NCBI RefSeq assembly: GCF_040436405.1
Contig: NZ_AP031575.1
Span: 3,151,501-3,215,500 of the forward strand
From: Marinomonas sp. THO17
Lineage (GTDB): Bacteria; Pseudomonadota; Gammaproteobacteria; Pseudomonadales; Marinomonadaceae
Reading direction: 5' to 3'
Length of the DNA stretch: 64,000 bases
The position numbers and the translations under genes were made by a program. The notes beneath the pieces are model-generated. The model was given only the letters and a program-made list of their open reading frames with translations, was not told the DNA's origin and made no database searches. This document shows positions 63,415 to 64,000 of this stretch, one piece after another. The first letter of the stretch is position 1, and every line of letters begins with the position of its first letter.

Positions 63415-63876
63415 TTGTCAGCTAAATTTACGATTTTAGAAGAACTTATTCGCCCTGTCGTGGAAGGCTTAGGGTTTGAGTTTTGGGGGATGGAGTATTT
63501 ATCGCAAGGTAAAGATTCTGTGCTGCGTATTTTTATTGAAACTGATGCTGAAAAAGGGATCGACATCGAGGATTGTGCTCGAGTCAGTCGTCAAGTGAGT
63601 TCTATTCTAGATGTTGAAGACCCTATTACTGGGGAATATAACTTAGAAGTATCTTCACCGGGACTGGATCGACCTTTGTTTAGTTTGGCTCAATATCAAG
63701 CCTATGTTGGTGCCATAGTGTCTTTGCGTTTACGTGTGCCATTTGATGGGCGTCGTAAATTTAAAGGCCAATTAGTGGGCATTGAAAATGAGGATGTCGT
63801 CGTTCGCGTCGATCAAGAAGAATACTTGTTGCCAATCGATTTAATCGATAAAGGCAATATTGTTCCACAATTTTAA
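63415..63876 (+). CDS. rimP: Ribosome maturation factor RimP
   Basis: 153-residue cytosolic protein needed for 30S assembly. Two domains: an alpha/beta N-terminal half ([19 protein letters not shown], with [18 protein letters not shown]) and an SH3-like C-terminal half ([19 protein letters not shown]). The conserved [14 protein letters not shown] link is present. TTG 63415 is chosen, with CGGAG 8 nt upstream; the frame is open further up but runs into the attenuator. nusA follows 28 nt later. Confidence 0.9.
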   Translation: MSAKFTILEELIRPVVEGLGFEFWGMEYLSQGKDSVLRIFIETDAEKGIDIEDCARVSRQVSSILDVEDPITGEYNLEVSSPGLDRPLFSLAQYQAYVGAIVSLRLRVPFDGRRKFKGQLVGIENEDVVVRVDQEEYLLPIDLIDKGNIVPQF

Positions 63877-63904
63877 AAATTAACCTTTAAGAGAGGCTAA
63901 AAGG

Positions 63905-64000
63905 ATGAGCAAAGAAATTCTTTTGGTAGTAGAAGCCGTTTCAAACGAAAAAGATGTTCCGAAGCAAGTTATTTTCGAAGCTGTTGAAATTGCTTTAGCC
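63905..64000 (+). CDS. nusA: Transcription factor NusA, N-terminal fragment
   Basis: First 32 codons ([20 protein letters not shown], then [12 protein letters not shown]) of NusA, cut by the window edge. The sequence and its place after rimP make the call secure. NusA binds RNA polymerase and controls pausing, termination and often its own operon, which fits the attenuator upstream of rimP. Confidence 0.92.
   Translation, partial: MSKEILLVVEAVSNEKDVPKQVIFEAVEIALA

Overview
The window looks like the chromosome of a marine gammaproteobacterium of the Oceanospirillales type, most likely Marinomonas or a close relative. This is inferred from the mix of TRAP and ABC importers, the gene order ftsH-folP-glmM-tpiA-secG-tRNA-Leu-rimP-nusA, the small families DUF5062, DUF1826 and DUF3429, and the moderate base composition. 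No database search was possible, so the genus is a guess. There is no phage, transposase or CRISPR array.

Region by region. 1-4.8 kb: the end of an oligogalacturonide-type ABC importer operon (togM fragment, togN, togA, togB) followed by kduD, a pectin/uronate utilisation locus. 4.8-8.3 kb (minus): a DctPQM C4-dicarboxylate TRAP transporter with an unusually long DctM. 8.5-12.7 kb (minus): tmcA and a chemotaxis receptor. 13.1-17.5 kb (minus): a 2-methylcitrate (propionate) operon gntR-prpB-prpC-prpD with clear operators around its promoter. 17.7-20.5 kb: DUF5062, a DUF1826 gene behind a Zur-like site, and an SDR/DCC-thioredoxin-like/DUF3429 trio. 20.6-26.9 kb: a single-chain glycyl-tRNA synthetase and small accessory genes (DUF2867, DUF1330, LysR, lipoprotein, GNAT, redoxin, AraC). 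27.0-33.9 kb: a tRNA-Ile(CAU) gene followed by an accessory segment with a 1638-residue Type ISP restriction-modification enzyme, a 38-codon ORF, and a very AT-rich, Phe-rich membrane protein of unknown function. 34.1-40.4 kb: an uncharacterised catabolic module, made of a two-gene DUF3100 transporter, a HIBADH-type dehydrogenase, an aldehyde dehydrogenase, an M20 amidohydrolase and a LysR regulator. 40.5-49.4 kb: a DEAD-box helicase, a flavin monooxygenase, an EamA exporter, and a TetR/RND efflux locus. 49.4-53.2 kb (minus): fhuCDB hydroxamate-siderophore importer behind a Fur-like site. 53.3-64 kb: housekeeping genes prfC, erpA, an unknown gene, yhbY, rlmE, ftsH, folP, glmM, tpiA, secG, tRNA-Leu(GAG), rimP and the start of nusA.

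The observations most worth a second look are: (1) short tandem repeats that begin at or next to stop codons of several unrelated genes, one family of which (core AATAGTTACTTGGTT) occurs at two loci 40 kb apart; (2) the DUF3100 catabolic/transport module with palindromes of similar sequence in front of each half; (3) the tRNA-adjacent Type ISP locus with a compositionally foreign specificity segment and a homopolymer-rich membrane protein; and (4) regulator sites that can be read directly (GntR/prp, Zur, Fur, TetR, KdgR-like). Part of the intergenic DNA is used for strong hairpins, listed as terminators or leader structures.
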